A DNA stretch of 64,000 nucleotides. Source: Shewanella sp. MBTL60-007 (GTDB lineage Bacteria; Pseudomonadota; Gammaproteobacteria; Enterobacterales; Shewanellaceae). Within the stretch, counting starts at the first letter, position 1. Every line of letters starts with the position of its first letter. A program made the position numbers and the translations under genes. Shown here piece after piece: positions 34,938 to 45,010 of this stretch. The stretch spans positions 25,728 to 89,727 of the forward strand of contig NZ_BPET01000018.1 of assembly GCF_019654915.1 (NCBI RefSeq). Direction: 5' to 3'. The notes below the pieces were generated by a model that was given only the letters and a program-made list of their open reading frames with translations, was not told where the DNA came from and searched no databases.

Positions 34938-36593
34938 CTAGATTTCATCTTCCCAACAGACTTTACCACCACGAATGCCATCAACCTTGTCGCTAAACTT
35001 CTTCTCGAGAATATGGCGCTTGATCTTCAATGTTGGTGTTAAGACGTCATTTTCTACATCCCATGGCTCGCTGACGATGACGATAGCGTCGACCGTTTCA
35101 TGGGACTCTAAGTGTGGGTTTACTGCATCTATGGTGTTTTTCAGCGATACCCTCACTTCTTCTCTTGGCTGTACCGCTGCCCCTTCTGACAACTGAACTA
35201 GGGCGATAGGGTGAGGTAGACCCGAACCGATAACACAGATCATCTCCACATGGGGATCTTGTGCAAGTTTGCGCTCGATCGGTACTGGTGCAACATACTT
35301 ACCCTTAGCCGTTTTAAAGTTGTCTTTAACACGGCCGGTGATGCTGACATTGCCTTCATCATCGATAGAGCAGAGATCCCCTGTATGGAAGAAACCATCT
35401 TTATCGAAGCACTTAGCGCTTTCTTCTTCTTGCTTATAGTAGCCCTGCATTAGGCCTGGGCTCTTAACCAAGAGTTCGCCTTCATCGGATTGCTTGGCTT
35501 CACAGCCTTCTACGGCGCGACCAACTGAGCCAATTTTTCTGGGATCGAATGGGTGGTTGATAATCGAGTAGGCACAGTTTTCGGTCATGCCCCAAGCCTC
35601 ACTGATATCGAGACCTATATTGTGATACCACTCAACCAGCGATGGCGGGATCGGTGCCGAACCAGAGCCCAATAGGTGGCAGTGCTCCAAGCCTAAACCT
35701 TGGTGGATCTTACGCTTCACTATGCTGCTAATGATCGGCACTTTTAATAGGAAGTTAAGCTTCTTGTAGCCGATTTTATCGATAATATTTTTCTGGAATA
35801 GGCTCCAAAGGCGCGGCACAGAGAAAAATACCGTAGGTCTAGCGCGCTGCACGTCGGCAACGAAGCTATCTAGACTTTCAACAAAGGCGACACTGCTACC
35901 TGAATAGAAAGAGGAGCCTTGAATCGCCACACGCTCGGTAATATGCGCTAGCGGTAAGTAAGACAGTAATCTGTCTTCAACATCCGTTTTAAGGTCACGC
36001 ACTACCGCAGTACAGGTCCAGGCATAGCTAGCAAAGTTCTGAATTGCGCCTTTTGGTTTACCAGTCGAGCCAGAGGTATAGATGATGGTCATTACCTGCT
36101 CGGGTGTAGGTAGCGGCGCATCAATTAAAGGCTGACCCATATTGAGCAATTTATCCCAGTGGTACTGAGATGGCATGGTGTCGTAGGGCATGGCAATACG
36201 CAGAATGTCACCGCCAACGCCTGCTTCTTGGTCCGCCCAGTAATCAAGTTTACCGATAAAAATGGCTTTGGCTTCACTGTGCTCTAAGGTGTAGCGAATG
36301 GTATCGGCATTGGCGGTTGGATAGATAGGTACGCTTATATAGCCACCGTGCATAAGGGCTAAATCAGTAATAAACCACTCGGCGCAGTTTTTAGAAAGTA
36401 CGGCAACCTTGTCTCCAGGATTGAGGCCTAGGTGTCTCAATGCGCCGGCAATCTGCTGCATTTTGGTTTGAACATCGCGCCAAGTAAAGGTCTTATATTT
36501 GCCGTCAATAGGCTGCTTTAGATAAACTTGATCGCCTTGTTTTTCAACCCAATGTTCGAGCATCTCAATCGGGGTTTTCATAGAGGATTCCAT
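34938..36593 (-). CDS. AMP-binding long-chain acyl-CoA synthetase
   Basis: 551 residues. ANL-family ligase with P-loop IIYTSGSTGKPKGAIQ, AWGMTENC (A5), HTGDLCSIDDEGNVSITGRVKDNFKTAKGKYVAP (A7/A8 and the fatty-acyl-type hinge) and a C-terminal Lys in TLKIKRH. The KT-KGKYV context is typical of long-chain fatty acyl-CoA ligases. Two possible ATGs five codons apart. Stands alone between the antiporter gene and trmH. Confidence 0.88.
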   Translation of the reverse strand: MESSMKTPIEMLEHWVEKQGDQVYLKQPIDGKYKTFTWRDVQTKMQQIAGALRHLGLNPGDKVAVLSKNCAEWFITDLALMHGGYISVPIYPTANADTIRYTLEHSEAKAIFIGKLDYWADQEAGVGGDILRIAMPYDTMPSQYHWDKLLNMGQPLIDAPLPTPEQVMTIIYTSGSTGKPKGAIQNFASYAWTCTAVVRDLKTDVEDRLLSYLPLAHITERVAIQGSSFYSGSSVAFVESLDSFVADVQRARPTVFFSVPRLWSLFQKNIIDKIGYKKLNFLLKVPIISSIVKRKIHQGLGLEHCHLLGSGSAPIPPSLVEWYHNIGLDISEAWGMTENCAYSIINHPFDPRKIGSVGRAVEGCEAKQSDEGELLVKSPGLMQGYYKQEEESAKCFDKDGFFHTGDLCSIDDEGNVSITGRVKDNFKTAKGKYVAPVPIERKLAQDPHVEMICVIGSGLPHPIALVQLSEGAAVQPREEVRVSLKNTIDAVNPHLESHETVDAIVIVSEPWDVENDVLTPTLKIKRHILEKKFSDKVDGIRGGKVCWEDEI

Positions 36594-36800
36594 TGCAATT
36601 CCATATTGATAGTTGTTAATTCCAGTTCAGCCTAGTTATTTCTTTTTGTTTTAATCGTTCGTTTAACAGGCTACTTTAATCTTGAGTATGGCGAAAAATG
36701 TGATCTAAGACAAACTTTTTCAAACGGGTGTTACAATTTAGTTTGTTGTGGATTGGAGTGTGGTTGGTAGACGAGCACAGGGAATTGAGGTTGTTAGAGA

Positions 36801-36846
36801 TAAAAAAATACCAGCACTGCCATTGATAGGCATGAGTGCTGGTATT
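36801..36846 (-). terminator. Rho-independent terminator of trmH
   Basis: AATACCAGCACT and AGTGCTGGTATT form a 12-bp stem, 11 bases past the trmH stop. Seven A on the plus strand supply the U-tract. Confidence 0.88.
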
Positions 36847-36857
36847 CTTGATTGGTA

Positions 36858-37550
36858 TTACTCTTCGTCTGAAGGGGCGCGCATCTTTTGCCACCAGTCT
36901 TCATCGGCAACAATTTGGCCTTGATCATCAACTCTTGGATAAGGCAATTTCTTACGGCGACATGCTTTAGCGTATATCGGGTGGCCTTGCTCGAATAGCT
37001 TAATTTGGCAGTAGGCATCATCTAGCTTACGTGTGCCGTACATTCCTGCATCAGTGCGTTGGCGTTGAGCCTCATACATAATCAGAGCGGAAGCCACAGA
37101 CACGTTCAGAGATTGCACCATGCCGATCATTGGAATGATGATGTGCTGGTCGGCAGCAGCTATGCCTTCTGGGCTCACGCCATCGCGCTCATTACCCATA
37201 ATAATCACTGTGGGTTTGGTGTAATCAATCTCTCTAAAATCGACCGCAGTATCAGAAAACGTTGTCGCTAAAATTTGCATGTCTTTGGCCCGAAACTCTT
37301 CAACGGCTTCAGCCATAGTGTGGTGTACACGGGTTTTGACCCATTGCTGGCTACCCGAGGCTGTGTTACCTGACACACGCATCTCGATATCAGACCAAAC
37401 AGCGTGTACTTCGTGCAGACCTGCTGCATCAGCCGTTCTTAGTACGGCGGCGATATTATTTCCCTTGTGCACGGTATCTAGGCACACGGTAAGATCGGGT
37501 TGACGGTTGTCTAGCATCTGGTTGATACGGGCGAAACGTTCAGGACTCAT
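36858..37550 (-). CDS. trmH: tRNA (guanosine(18)-2'-O)-methyltransferase
   Basis: 230 residues. SpoU family with a trefoil knot: NIAAVLRTADAAG (motif 1), IIMGNERDGVSPE (motif 2) and IPMIGMVQSLNVSVASALIMYEAQRQR (motif 3). Methylates G18 in the D-loop of tRNAs using SAM. The C-terminal tail is basic and then acidic, as in TrmH. Confidence 0.95.
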   Translation of the reverse strand: MSPERFARINQMLDNRQPDLTVCLDTVHKGNNIAAVLRTADAAGLHEVHAVWSDIEMRVSGNTASGSQQWVKTRVHHTMAEAVEEFRAKDMQILATTFSDTAVDFREIDYTKPTVIIMGNERDGVSPEGIAAADQHIIIPMIGMVQSLNVSVASALIMYEAQRQRTDAGMYGTRKLDDAYCQIKLFEQGHPIYAKACRRKKLPYPRVDDQGQIVADEDWWQKMRAPSDEE

Positions 37551-37590
37551 GGCAGGCTTCTAATTAGTAGGATAGCTGGTTTTAAATAAT

Positions 37591-37615
37591 AAAATGGGCG
37601 CCGTAGCGCCCGTTT
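37591..37615 (-). terminator. Rho-independent terminator of ridA
   Basis: GGGCGC / GCGCCC stem with a four-base loop and an A-rich plus-strand flank, giving TTTTATT on the transcript. Confidence 0.8.
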
Positions 37616-37634
37616 GATCGAGATATGGAAATGA

Positions 37635-38018
37635 TTAGATCTCCATGACTCCATCCATCTCAACAAGTGAATCTTTCGGTAGTTGCTTCACACCGATAGC
37701 TGCACGTGCTGGATAAGGCTGTTCAAAGTAGCGACCCATTATCTCATTGACAGTGGCAAAGTTGCTTAGATCTGTCATAAAGATATTTAGCTTAACGATA
37801 TCGCTAAGAGAACCGCCAGCCGCTTGGCAAACGGCGGTCAGGTTTTCAAATACTTGAACAACCTGAGCTTCAAATTCGTCGCTAACGATCTGCATTGATT
37901 CAGGATCGAGTGGGATCTGACCAGATAAATACACAGTGCTACCGACTTTAACAGCTTGAGAGTATGTGCCTATCGCTTGTGGTGCTTTATTGGTTGCGAT
38001 GATGATCTTTTCTGCCAT
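37635..38018 (-). CDS. ridA: RidA family imine/enamine deaminase
   Basis: 127 residues, full family length. Signatures: [28 protein letters not shown] at the N-terminus, and [22 protein letters not shown] with the substrate-binding Arg. Hydrolyses reactive 2-aminoacrylate and related enamines made by PLP enzymes. Lies 27 bases downstream of spoT, as in many gammaproteobacteria. Confidence 0.95.
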   Translation of the reverse strand: MAEKIIIATNKAPQAIGTYSQAVKVGSTVYLSGQIPLDPESMQIVSDEFEAQVVQVFENLTAVCQAAGGSLSDIVKLNIFMTDLSNFATVNEIMGRYFEQPYPARAAIGVKQLPKDSLVEMDGVMEI

Positions 38019-38045
38019 GCTCTTTCCTTGTTTATTTGAAGTAAA

Positions 38046-40151
38046 TTAACGGTTTCTCGATGTACGCAATACTTCCGGAAGTACTCTGATCCGACGCATC
38101 ACGTTAGCTAAATGAATGCGATCTCTCACTGAAATGCGTAAGTTGATGAGGAAAACTCGCCCATCACGCTCTTCAGTGGTTAAGTTATGAATGTTTGAAC
38201 CCGCAGCGGCCACAATCGAGGTGATTTTAGCCAGCGCACCTTGATGGTTTACAATTTCAACTCTCAGGTTAGCTTGGTATTCAACGCCTTCAGCACTATC
38301 CCATTGTACAGGGATGTACTTATCAGGCTCACCTTGATAACCACGAATATTGGCGCAGCTTTCCATGTGAACCACTAGGCCTTTGCCTGGGCTTACATGG
38401 GCAATAACCGCATCCCCAGGAATTGGGCGACAGCAGTTTGCAAAGGTGACTAGCATGCCTTCGGCGCCGCGGATCGACATGGTCGGTACTTCTTTTTGCT
38501 CTTCAGGAGCGATCTGATCACCCAGTAGTCGTTGTGCGATAACAATGCTCATTGCATTGCCTAGGCCAATATCAGCGAGCAAAGAGTTGAGCGAGTCATG
38601 TTTGGTATCGTGAACAACTTTATCTATCTGCTCTTGAGATAGACCGTCTAGCTTGGTCTCACCTAGCGCGTGATTAAGTAGGCGCTTGCCCAGTAACACT
38701 GCATCATCTTCTTTCAGGCTCTTTAGAAGTTGGCGGATTTTGGCGCGAGCCTTACCTGTTACTACAAAGTTAAGCCATGCTGCATTTGGACGTGCGCCAT
38801 TGGCAGTAATAATCTCAACGGTCTGGCCGGAGATCAGTGGCTGACTCAGTGGATAAGCTTGACGGTTAACCTTGGCACCAACGCAGGTATTACCCACATC
38901 GGTATGGACTTCATAGGCGAAGTCGACTGGAGTGGCGCCCACTGGTAGCTCTAAAATACGGCCTTCAGGGGTAAACACGTAGATCTCTTCAGGGAAGAGT
39001 TCGGTCTTAAAGTTTTCAACAAATTCAAAAGAGGTGCTAGCGCTTTGCTGAAGTTCCAGCAAACTCTGCATCCACTTACGAGCACGAACTTGAGTGGTTG
39101 TGCCTTGCTCTGCTGCGCTGCCTTTCTTGTACAGCCAGTGAGCCGCGACCCCTTTGTCTGCCATCTGGTCCATATCTTCGGTACGAATTTGGATCTCAAC
39201 CGGTACGCCGTGAGGACCAAAAAGTGAAGTATGCAGTGACTGATAGCCGTTAGCTTTAGGGATAGCGATATAATCTTTGAAGCGACCAGGATGCGGCTTA
39301 TAGAGGCCGTGCATGGCGCCCATGACGCGATAGCAAGTGTCGATAGAGTCAACGATGACCCTAAAGGCATAGATATCCATCACTTCTTGAAATTGCAGCT
39401 CTTTATTGCGCATCTTGTTGTAGATGGAATAAAGATTCTTCTCACGTCCTTTTACTGTGCCTTCTAGGCCAGTATCTTCAAGGCGAGTATTGATTGCCGC
39501 TTCGATGCTTTGGATAAGCTCTTTACGATTGCCACGAGCGGCTTTCACCACCTCTTTCAATACGCGATGTCGCATTGGGTAATAGGCTTGAAAACCTAAC
39601 TCCTCTAACTCGCTCTTAATATTATGAATACCAAGACGGTTGGCGATCGGTGCGTAAATTTCGAGGGTTTCTCGGGCGATGCGACGGCGCTTATCGGGCC
39701 GCAGTGCACCTAAGGTGCGCATATTGTGGGTTCTATCGGCAAGCTTGATCAGGATGACTCGGATATCTTGGGTCATCGCCATCATCATTTTGCGGAAGTT
39801 TTCGGCTTGGGCTTCTTTCTTATCGCGGAATTTGAGCTTATCGAGCTTGGAGACGCCTTCAACCAATTCAGCAATAGAGTCGCTGAATATTTCAGCTAGT
39901 TCTTCTTTGGTGACAGGGGTGTCTTCGATAGTGTCGTGCAAGAGTGCGGCCATAAGCGTCTCATGATCGAGACGCATATCGGCCAGGATGCGGGCAACCG
40001 CAACCGGATGGGTAATATAAGGTTCGCCACTCGTGCGCATCTGACCTTCATGGGCATCGCGCGCCACCTGATAGGCCTGCTTGAGTAATTCTACCTGTTC
40101 AGGTTCTAAATAACCTGAAGCAGACTCTTTGAGACCTTCAAACAGATACAA
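38046..40151 (-). CDS. spoT: Bifunctional (p)ppGpp synthetase/hydrolase SpoT
   Basis: 701 residues from TTG 40151, which has GGAG nine bases upstream and gives LYLFEGLKE, aligning with the E. coli start; the open frame back to 40253 would overlap rpoZ. Domains in order: HD hydrolase (HPVAVARIL, LLHDTIEDT), synthetase (GREKNLYSIYNKM, DIYAFRVIVD), TGS (VFTPEGRILELPVGATPVDFAY), and a C-terminal ACT/RRM domain. Controls the stringent-response alarmone. Starts 13 bases after rpoZ. Confidence 0.96.
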   Translation of the reverse strand: MYLFEGLKESASGYLEPEQVELLKQAYQVARDAHEGQMRTSGEPYITHPVAVARILADMRLDHETLMAALLHDTIEDTPVTKEELAEIFSDSIAELVEGVSKLDKLKFRDKKEAQAENFRKMMMAMTQDIRVILIKLADRTHNMRTLGALRPDKRRRIARETLEIYAPIANRLGIHNIKSELEELGFQAYYPMRHRVLKEVVKAARGNRKELIQSIEAAINTRLEDTGLEGTVKGREKNLYSIYNKMRNKELQFQEVMDIYAFRVIVDSIDTCYRVMGAMHGLYKPHPGRFKDYIAIPKANGYQSLHTSLFGPHGVPVEIQIRTEDMDQMADKGVAAHWLYKKGSAAEQGTTTQVRARKWMQSLLELQQSASTSFEFVENFKTELFPEEIYVFTPEGRILELPVGATPVDFAYEVHTDVGNTCVGAKVNRQAYPLSQPLISGQTVEIITANGARPNAAWLNFVVTGKARAKIRQLLKSLKEDDAVLLGKRLLNHALGETKLDGLSQEQIDKVVHDTKHDSLNSLLADIGLGNAMSIVIAQRLLGDQIAPEEQKEVPTMSIRGAEGMLVTFANCCRPIPGDAVIAHVSPGKGLVVHMESCANIRGYQGEPDKYIPVQWDSAEGVEYQANLRVEIVNHQGALAKITSIVAAAGSNIHNLTTEERDGRVFLINLRISVRDRIHLANVMRRIRVLPEVLRTSRNR

Positions 40152-40164
40152 GTGACTCCACTCC

Positions 40165-40446
40165 TTATATAGCGTTGCGGCCTTCAGCGATGGCAGCAAC
40201 AGCAGCGATTTCAGCTGCTTCACGTTCACGAACTGTTTGGCGCTCATCGGCATCCAAAGTATCAGCTGTGACTAAACCTAGTTCGATTTCGCGCAGGGCG
40301 ATAACCGTTGGCTTGTCGTTCTCTTCTTCAACCATAGGGTCTTTACCCTGCACAGCGATTTGGCGAGCACGACGCGCTGCAACCAGAATCATATCAAAAC
40401 GGTTGCCGATTTGGTTTACGGCATCTTCTACAGTTACGCGAGCCAT
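40165..40446 (-). CDS. rpoZ: RNA polymerase omega subunit
   Basis: 93 residues. [29 protein letters not shown] is the canonical omega N-terminus (key residues N-RF-L-AA-RARQ), followed by [13 protein letters not shown]. Stabilises beta' in the RNA polymerase core. Located between gmk and spoT as in E. coli. Confidence 0.97.
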
Positions 40447-40507
40447 GTTTGGAAACTCCAGTGTTTTATCGATTGAAAAAATGACGCAAAATTGTACATG
40501 AAGACAG

Positions 40508-41131
40508 TTAGCCTGCCAACAGATCTTTAATCATATCATTTTGCGTATGAATTTGGCTAGCAGAGGTTAATCTTTGACTGCGAATGATCGCTAAAAGATC
40601 GGCCAGTGCTTTGTCGAAATCATCGTTGACTATAACAAAGTCATATTCATTGTAGTGTGACATCTCTGAAACCGCTTGTGCCATGCGGCCTGCAATCACT
40701 TCTTCGCTATCTTGTCCACGACCGGTAAGACGACGTTCTAGTTCGGTTTTTGATGGTGGCAAAATAAAAACACCAATAGATTCAGGCATTAGCTTTTTAA
40801 CTTGCTGCGCCCCTTGCCAGTCGATATCGAGAAATACATCAATACCCTTCTCTAGAGTTTGCTCGATCGTGACACGAGAGGTGCCGTAGTAGTTACCAAA
40901 CACCTCAGCCCATTCAAAAAAAGCGCCATCGGCAATTAAGCTCTTAAACTCATCTTGATTAACGAAGTGGTAGTGTTGACCGTTCTCTTCACCTGGGCGT
41001 GGTTGCCTTGTGGTGTGCGAAACTGAAACTTGCATATCTACAGGCTGGTCTCGTAACAGAGCCGAAATAAGCGATGATTTACCTGCGCCACTTGGCGCTG
41101 AGACGATAAATAGGTTTCCGCGAGCGGTCAT
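40508..41131 (-). CDS. gmk: Guanylate kinase
   Basis: 207 residues if started at the ATG at 41131 ([20 protein letters not shown]); in-frame ATG 41140 and TTG 41158 are alternatives and none has a clear Shine-Dalgarno site. P-loop [14 protein letters not shown]-binding [11 protein letters not shown] and the [11 protein letters not shown]alker B-like motif are present. Converts GMP to GDP. First gene of the gmk-rpoZ-spoT-ridA operon. Confidence 0.95.
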
Positions 41132-41158
41132 TAGCTGCATATCCGATGTTTGTACCAA

Positions 41159-41466
41159 CTCGATCTAGACTCAAATTGGGCGATAAAAAGGTTAAGCGAG
41201 CCATTATACAGCCTAGGGTGATATTTGCGCTAGTCGCAGTTAGGGGAATTCCAGTCGTTGTGAGCAATTATTGTGGTGGGAACTCCTGCCTGTATCAATT
41301 ATCTTTAATGATAAAATTGCCCGAAAACACTGACATTGAGAGGCAAATTCGGTAGGCTAGCTCTTTACTTTTTATGCTTTCGCCTGAGCATGGAAATGGG
41401 GTGCTGTTACAACATCAAGTTGGGGGAACAGCCGAGTCATAGATTATTATTTAAGGTCGGAAGAGT
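41159..41466. other. Divergent promoter region between gmk and a membrane protein gene
   Basis: About 300 bases without a convincing gene. The downstream gene has GGAAGAG directly before its ATG. A 69-codon frame here (41146-41355) lacks a ribosome binding site and was not accepted. No palindrome or known operator stood out. Confidence 0.5.
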
Positions 41467-42612
41467 ATGCAGCTTAAGTCGCTTTTGTGTGTTAATGGTT
41501 TAGATAATGGACAGCGCTTCGCTGCTATCAGTGGATTGGTTTATTTCGTTTTATTGTTAGCAGTTGTGCTTTTTAGTCCCTCTGCTGCCCTGTATGGTGT
41601 CGCGTTATTTATCGCACCTGTTTTAGCCTTAACTACAATGCGTCGATTGCGTGATAGCGGTAAATCACCGAAGTTTATTCTGCTAACGCTGTTGCCATTC
41701 TTATTGGTGCTGATCACCTTAGTGCATATTCAAAGCATGATGTTGTTGCTGACTTTGCTGGTGATTGCGGGTTTGGGCATAGGCTATATGGCTATACTGC
41801 CTTCGACATCTGAAGCTAATTATGTGCAGGGTTATTCAGGGCCTGTGGATATGACAGCAAGTAACACTACAGCCCGCACTGCAGGTCAGCGTGTCAGAGT
41901 AGAGCCGACCCTAGGCGGTAGTGAATCGAGCACAAGTTTTGAGTCAGAAGGCACTCGCGAGTTTGTAGAAACGGATGCCGATGCTTCAATTCAACAGCAA
42001 TACGCTGATGCATACGCTGGAGCTGAGACTCGTAGGCAGTCATCATCTTTGCGAGGTGGTAAGACGCCATCTGCAATTAACCTAGCCCAGTTACGGCAGG
42101 CGCTGCAGGTTAATCAAAAGTGGCTGTTTGCCATCTCTGGTGTGTTAGTCAGCGTCATGTTAATTGCTAGCATCTGGTCACTTATTCCAACTTCTGAGCC
42201 TGAAGTCGAAACTGCGGCGCTGCCTGAAAATACTATTGAGAGTGCGCCTCAAATTGATCGGATCTCTACCGCTATGCCTGACGGGTTTAGCTTGGTGCTT
42301 GAAGATGATGTGTTGATTATGCGCTGGCTCGGAGAAACCGGAACGCCCACTAATATCTGGTCTTTAGCCACGGCGAAAGGCGATAAGACCTGCTCGCTTA
42401 TGCGTTTTAATAACGGCACCGAATACCGTCCACTTGTGGTTGACTTACTTGCGGATACCGGCACCGAAGCACGATTTTCTCCACTCGATACCGAAGCCAT
42501 TATTGTCGATATGGCAAGGCGCGGTAACGTCAGCCTTTGCGGTTATAACTTTAGCTTGAAGGGCAGCCAAGCCGCTCTTGGCAAGGTCGCCGCTTTCCGT
42601 ACTTATTTATAA
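41467..42612 (+). CDS. Hypothetical membrane protein, DUF805-like N-terminus
   Basis: 381 residues. Residues 15-115 form four hydrophobic helices with a TMRRLRDSGKSPKF loop, the type of R-R-L-D-G loop seen in DUF805 proteins. A Ser/Thr-rich, low-complexity linker follows (about 125-205), then another helix (about 217-240) and a periplasmic-looking C-terminal domain of about 140 residues with two Cys (CSLM and LCGYN) that could pair. Function unknown. Single gene. Confidence 0.7.
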   Translation: MQLKSLLCVNGLDNGQRFAAISGLVYFVLLLAVVLFSPSAALYGVALFIAPVLALTTMRRLRDSGKSPKFILLTLLPFLLVLITLVHIQSMMLLLTLLVIAGLGIGYMAILPSTSEANYVQGYSGPVDMTASNTTARTAGQRVRVEPTLGGSESSTSFESEGTREFVETDADASIQQQYADAYAGAETRRQSSSLRGGKTPSAINLAQLRQALQVNQKWLFAISGVLVSVMLIASIWSLIPTSEPEVETAALPENTIESAPQIDRISTAMPDGFSLVLEDDVLIMRWLGETGTPTNIWSLATAKGDKTCSLMRFNNGTEYRPLVVDLLADTGTEARFSPLDTEAIIVDMARRGNVSLCGYNFSLKGSQAALGKVAAFRTYL

Positions 42613-42740
42613 AGCTCGGATCAGCATGTTTTTTAAGGCGGATAGCGCTGGAAATTAGCCTACAGACTCATTAAACTGCTTCGCCTTATCGCGAGGCAGC
42701 ACTTTAATCGTTTGAGAGCGTCATTGTTTGAGAGAGAGTC

Positions 42741-43643
42741 ATGAGTAACAAGAAGCAGGATTTAACCTTAGTGATCCTCGCGGCAGGTTTAGGTAGCCGA
42801 TTTGGCGGCGATAAACAGCTGGCGCAGCTAGGGCCAAATGATGAGACCATGTTGGAGCTATCGCTAAAGAGTGCCCATCGCGCAGGGTTTAATCGTGCGG
42901 TACTGGTTATCCGTCCGGAGTTGGCTCCGCTGCTCGATGAGGTGTTAGCGGATAAGCTTGCCAGTGACTTTAGCTGCGAGTATTGCATTCAAGCACTCGA
43001 TGACCTCCCTGTCGCTGGACACGAATTTGCCGATGTGGCTCAACGTCAAAAGCCTTGGGGCACAGCCCATGCACTTTGGAGTGCAAGAAATCATGTTCAT
43101 GGCCCTATGGCTGTGATTAATGCCGATGACTTCTATGGCGACAGCGCCTTTAGCTTGCTCGCCGAAGGGTTATCGACAGCCGATGAGGATTGGATGATGG
43201 TGGCCTATCCAATCGGTTTGACTCTGTCTGAAAATGGTGGCGTGAATCGAGGTTTATGTCAGGTTGAGGCGGGTAAACTGGTGGATGTTGCCGAATGGCT
43301 CGATATTCGCTGTGAAGCATCGGGTTTAACTGGTACGTTAGACGAGCAGCGCTTTGCTATTGCCGATGATGCTGTGGTGTCGATGACATGTTGGGGCTTT
43401 AAGCCAGATATTTTCGAGGTGGTAGAACAGCAGTTTAATCAGTTCCTTGAGCACAATGGTCGCCATCCAAAGGCCGAGTGTTATCTGCCTACTGTAGTGC
43501 AAGCTCGACTCGATGCTCCGTCAGCTCCTCAGGGTAACAAGGTGGTCAATGTCAGCGTTGCTCAAGAGTCATGGTACGGCGTGACCTACCCAGAAGATGT
43601 TGCTTGGGTAAGAGAAAAATTACAGCAAACCCTGAGCAAATAA
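42741..43643 (+). CDS. Sugar-phosphate nucleotidyltransferase
   Basis: 300 residues. NTP_transferase fold with LAAGLGSRFGGDKQL (nucleotide-binding G-x-G-R-G-K signature), GTAHALW and AVINADDFYG (metal-binding Asp). Forms NDP-sugars from sugar 1-phosphates. The kinase gene that follows probably makes its substrate, so the two form a salvage pair. Confidence 0.85.
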   Translation: MSNKKQDLTLVILAAGLGSRFGGDKQLAQLGPNDETMLELSLKSAHRAGFNRAVLVIRPELAPLLDEVLADKLASDFSCEYCIQALDDLPVAGHEFADVAQRQKPWGTAHALWSARNHVHGPMAVINADDFYGDSAFSLLAEGLSTADEDWMMVAYPIGLTLSENGGVNRGLCQVEAGKLVDVAEWLDIRCEASGLTGTLDEQRFAIADDAVVSMTCWGFKPDIFEVVEQQFNQFLEHNGRHPKAECYLPTVVQARLDAPSAPQGNKVVNVSVAQESWYGVTYPEDVAWVREKLQQTLSK

Positions 43644-43742
43644 TAGCGGTAAGCTAATTCCTTTTTTAATAATCAACTGCAAGGAAAGTCTGGATACATA
43701 AGCCCAGATAGCAGAGAGATATAGAGATAACTGGAGTGTTGG

Positions 43743-44813
43743 GTGATTGATTTTATAAGACAAAATGTTTTGTCGCATTTTGGTGTAAATGCAGATAGCG
43801 CCAAGGTGTCACCATTGGGTAATGGCCATATTAACCATACCTTTTTGGTGCTTAGTGTTGAGCGAGAATTTGTTCTGCAAAAAATCAATACAGAAGTATT
43901 TAAAACCCCGATAGCTTTGGTTAACAATGCCCATAAGATCAGCCAGCACTTACAAGGCAAAGTTACGGCCGATGAGTATCGTTTGCAGGTGGTTTCCCCT
44001 GAATTAACCCTTGATGGTGAGCTATTTGTCGATCTTGGGGATAATGGGTTTTGGCGTGCGATAAATTATCTGCCTCACAGTCATAGTATCGATGTGGTTG
44101 GTAGTGAAGCCGATGCCGAGATGGCGGCTAAGGCATTTGGCCATTTTTCATCGGCCTTGTCGGGGCTGGACGCCGAATTATTAGAGGATGTTATCCCTAA
44201 TTTCCACCATCTGCCTGGACGTATTGAGCTCCTTGCTCAAGCGGTGGAAGCTGATAGTCATGCTCGTTTGGCTGAATGTCAGCAGTGGGTCGATTTTGTT
44301 ATGTCGCAAACCGAACTTTTACAGGAGTTGGCCGAGTTAGAGGGTAAGCTGCCACGCCGAATCTGTCATAACGACACCAAAATCAATAACATGCTATTTG
44401 ATAAGCGTGACATGTCCAGCCTTGCTATTATCGACTTAGATACCTGTATGAAAGGTTATCTGATGTATGACTTTGGCGATATGGTGCGTACCTTCTGCAG
44501 CCCTGAAGCGGAAGACTCGACCGCATTGGATAAAGTGCAGGTCAGAGAATCTATCTTTGCTGCCATCTGTAAAGGTTACCTGAGTGAGCTAGGTGATGTG
44601 TTGTCTGATGCTGAGCGCGAGAGCCTGTGGCTAGGTGCGCGAGTGATTTGTTTGATGATTGGTGTGAGATTCTTAACCGATCACCTCAATGGTGATGTGT
44701 ACTTTCAAATCCACCATGCAGGCCATAACCTTGAGCGTGCAGCGAACCAGTTTACCCTGTATCAAAGTTTATTGAGCCAACAAGACGAGCTCAGCAAGTT
44801 TTTACAGTCTTAA
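43743..44813 (+). CDS. APH-family sugar 1-kinase (N-acetylhexosamine kinase-like)
   Basis: 356 residues, GTG start. Aminoglycoside-phosphotransferase fold: LGNGHINHTFLV and EFVLQKINTEVFK near the N-terminus match NahK-type anomeric kinases. Brenner-type catalytic loop ICHNDTKINN (HxDxxxxN), then the metal-binding Asp in AIIDLDT. Together with the nucleotidyltransferase 100 bases upstream it suggests salvage of a free (N-acetyl)hexosamine or similar sugar into an NDP-sugar. A terminator follows. Confidence 0.8.
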   Translation: MIDFIRQNVLSHFGVNADSAKVSPLGNGHINHTFLVLSVEREFVLQKINTEVFKTPIALVNNAHKISQHLQGKVTADEYRLQVVSPELTLDGELFVDLGDNGFWRAINYLPHSHSIDVVGSEADAEMAAKAFGHFSSALSGLDAELLEDVIPNFHHLPGRIELLAQAVEADSHARLAECQQWVDFVMSQTELLQELAELEGKLPRRICHNDTKINNMLFDKRDMSSLAIIDLDTCMKGYLMYDFGDMVRTFCSPEAEDSTALDKVQVRESIFAAICKGYLSELGDVLSDAERESLWLGARVICLMIGVRFLTDHLNGDVYFQIHHAGHNLERAANQFTLYQSLLSQQDELSKFLQS

Positions 44814-44820
44814 ATAATCA

Positions 44821-44842
44821 GGGGAGTTCTTCCCCTTTTTTT
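44821..44842 (+). terminator. Rho-independent terminator
   Basis: GGGGA / TTCCCC short stem with a tight loop, followed by a run of seven T, 7 bases after the kinase gene. Confidence 0.85.
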
Positions 44843-44917
44843 ATCCCATCAGTATTAAGAAAGTGATCGACTCAGGCTGCCTTTTTGGCAACCGAATTCA
44901 ACTTTTATCTTGTTTAA

Positions 44918-44948
44918 GATCAAACTCATGTTAACTGAGTGTTTGATC
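44918..44948. promoter_or_regulatory. Inverted repeat upstream of the CoA-transferase gene
   Basis: GATCAAAC-TCA and TGA-GT-GTTTGATC face each other around a 7-base centre, forming half-sites GATCAAAC / GTTTGATC. It lies 62 bases upstream of the CoA-transferase start. Plausible operator of an unidentified regulator; no regulator gene is adjacent. Confidence 0.4.
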
Positions 44949-45010
44949 GCTGTTAAAGCGAGACGTAACCTCATACACTGCGAACAGATTAATCATATTA
45001 GGTATCATTT

